Positions 5,500-6,331 of a stretch of DNA of 6,331 bases are shown here, piece after piece. The position numbers were made by a program, and so were the translations under genes. The DNA comes from Verrucomicrobiales bacterium (lineage in GTDB: Bacteria > Verrucomicrobiota > Verrucomicrobiia > Limisphaerales > F1-80-MAGS106), in contig CANLCA010000178.1 of NCBI GenBank assembly GCA_947487925.1, positions 1 to 6,331 on the forward strand, written 5' to 3'. The first letter of the stretch is position 1. Each line of letters starts with the position of its first letter. The notes beneath the pieces were generated by a model, which was not told the DNA's origin, did no database searches, and worked only from the letters and a program-made list of their open reading frames with translations.

Positions 5500-6209
5500 G
5501 AATGCTTCAGAAATTAACCAGCCTCCTCTGGAAATACCGAGCCCAAGTGAGAACCGCGATCACCCCCGCGGAGGCGCGAGAAAAGACGGTGAACGACTTT
5601 CACGAACTGTATTACGATCTTGGTCCCCAAGGGAAAACCTGGGGTGACACCCGATGGTTCGGCGTCCGAGCCGGCAAATGCCCGTTGGATCTTTGGTTGT
5701 ACCAGGAAATCCTTTTTGAAGTGAAGCCGGACCTGATCATCGAGACAGGAACGGCCGAGGGAGGAAGCGCTTTGTTCATGGCGTCGATGTGCGAACTGCT
5801 CAAACGGGGCCGGGTCATGACTGTCGACATCGATGACAAACCCCGCCCGCCGCATCCGCGGGTGACGTACCTTTCTGGTTCCTCAACGTCCCCCGCCATC
5901 ATCGCGCAATTCGAGGCCGCCCGGGCAGGCGTGGCTAATTGCCTGGTGGTGCTGGACTCAGATCATTCAAAAGCACACGTGCTCGAAGAGCTCCGGCTCT
6001 ACAGGAAATTCGTGAGCCTGGGGAGCTTTCTGATTGTCGAGGATACCAATGTGAACGGGCACCCGGTGTTTCCGGAGCACGGCCCGGGCCCGACCGAGGC
6101 CATGGAGGCGTTTTTGTTGGAGAACAAGGAGTTTGAGATCGACGAATCCAAGCACAAGTTTCTCTTGACCTTCAACCCGCGCGGCTACCTGAAGCGAACC
6201 GCCCGTTGA
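5496..6209 (+). CDS. CmcI / rhamnosyl O-methyltransferase family protein ('cephalosporin hydroxylase')
   Basis: This 237-residue protein belongs to the CmcI family, named from cephamycin biosynthesis but also including mycobacterial rhamnosyl O-methyltransferases. It is most likely a Mg-dependent SAM O-methyltransferase rather than a hydroxylase. Visible marks are FHELYYD near the N-terminus (35-41), the conserved W54 region with GVRAGKCPLDLW (56-67), SAM motif I LIIETGTAEGGSA (80-92), VDID (110-113), LDSDHSKAHVLEEL (153-166), IVEDTNVNGHPV (180-191), GPGPTEAM (196-203) and FNPRGYL (226-232). D156, E182 and D183 have the spacing of the CmcI metal ligands D160/E186/D187. The start at 5496 overlaps the preceding stop (ATGA) and has a strong GGAGGGG site 5 nt upstream. 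Length is normal for the family. Partnership with the adjacent methyltransferase suggests two methylations of one glycan or a related small molecule; the actual substrate is not readable. Confidence 0.9.
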   Translation: MRMLQKLTSLLWKYRAQVRTAITPAEAREKTVNDFHELYYDLGPQGKTWGDTRWFGVRAGKCPLDLWLYQEILFEVKPDLIIETGTAEGGSALFMASMCELLKRGRVMTVDIDDKPRPPHPRVTYLSGSSTSPAIIAQFEAARAGVANCLVVLDSDHSKAHVLEELRLYRKFVSLGSFLIVEDTNVNGHPVFPEHGPGPTEAMEAFLLENKEFEIDESKHKFLLTFNPRGYLKRTAR

Positions 6210-6240
6210 CGTTCTGGACCATGAGCCGAGAACCCTCCGC

Positions 6241-6331
6241 ATGACAGCGCCGTCTCCATCAACCGGAAGTCCCACAACGAAGCCGGCTGCGAAGGCCGTT
6301 AGCCCTCGTTGGGCGTGGAGTTTGTTATGGA
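6241..6331 (+). CDS. Possible start of a further gene, truncated by the window edge
   Basis: After the CmcI-like stop, an ATG at 6241 opens a frame that stays open to the edge (30 codons). It encodes a Pro/Ser/Thr-rich start and then SPRWAWSLLW, which could precede a membrane helix. It has no good ribosome site. A rival start is the ATG at 6327 in another frame, with GTGGAG at 6315-6320 placed 6 nt upstream; if that is the true start, this frame is not a gene. No product can be recognised. Confidence 0.3.
   Translation, partial: MTAPSPSTGSPTTKPAAKAVSPRWAWSLLW

Noticed and set aside
6080..6093. GC palindrome GGCCCGGGCC
   Set aside because: It falls in codons for the conserved HGPGP motif of the CmcI family, so the protein sequence explains it.

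Overview
The window is GC-rich, densely coded bacterial DNA with no RNA genes, mobile elements or CRISPR array that I can see. The YebC protein (start MAGHSKWAKVKHFKG) and the linked MMPL/RND transporter remind me most of Verrucomicrobiota-type genomes. This is a similarity judgement from memory, not a search, and the phylum should be treated as a moderate guess.

Layout. On the minus strand (1-922) lies a two-gene unit: yebC, followed by the first 72 codons of an MMPL/RND-type membrane transporter that starts inside the end of yebC and runs off the left edge. A 240-bp divergent intergenic region (923-1162) separates it from a plus-strand block of three genes with overlapping stops and starts (1163-4451): an enolase-superfamily dipeptide epimerase, a family-2 glycosyltransferase resembling dolichyl-phosphate glucosyltransferases, and an unusual fusion of an FlK-type hotdog thioesterase to a crotonase/enoyl-CoA hydratase-isomerase domain. 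After a 271-bp gap holding short direct repeats come two SAM-dependent methyltransferase-type genes (4723-6209) with an ATGA overlap: a Methyltransf_24-like protein and a CmcI/rhamnosyl-O-methyltransferase-like protein. The last 120 bases hold only the possible beginning of a further gene.

How the genes may work together. The TGATG and ATGA overlaps imply that epimerase, glycosyltransferase and thioesterase-crotonase are co-translated. No textbook pathway known to me combines these three activities. The glycosyltransferase and the two methyltransferases fit sugar transfer and O-methylation of a surface glycan or glycolipid. The epimerase acts on peptides, usually muropeptides, and the fusion acts on acyl-CoA. 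The most interesting object is the fusion gene. Its inter-domain linker carries a perfect 13-bp inverted repeat followed immediately by a strong Shine-Dalgarno sequence and an in-frame ATG, so the gene may make both the full fusion and a free crotonase.
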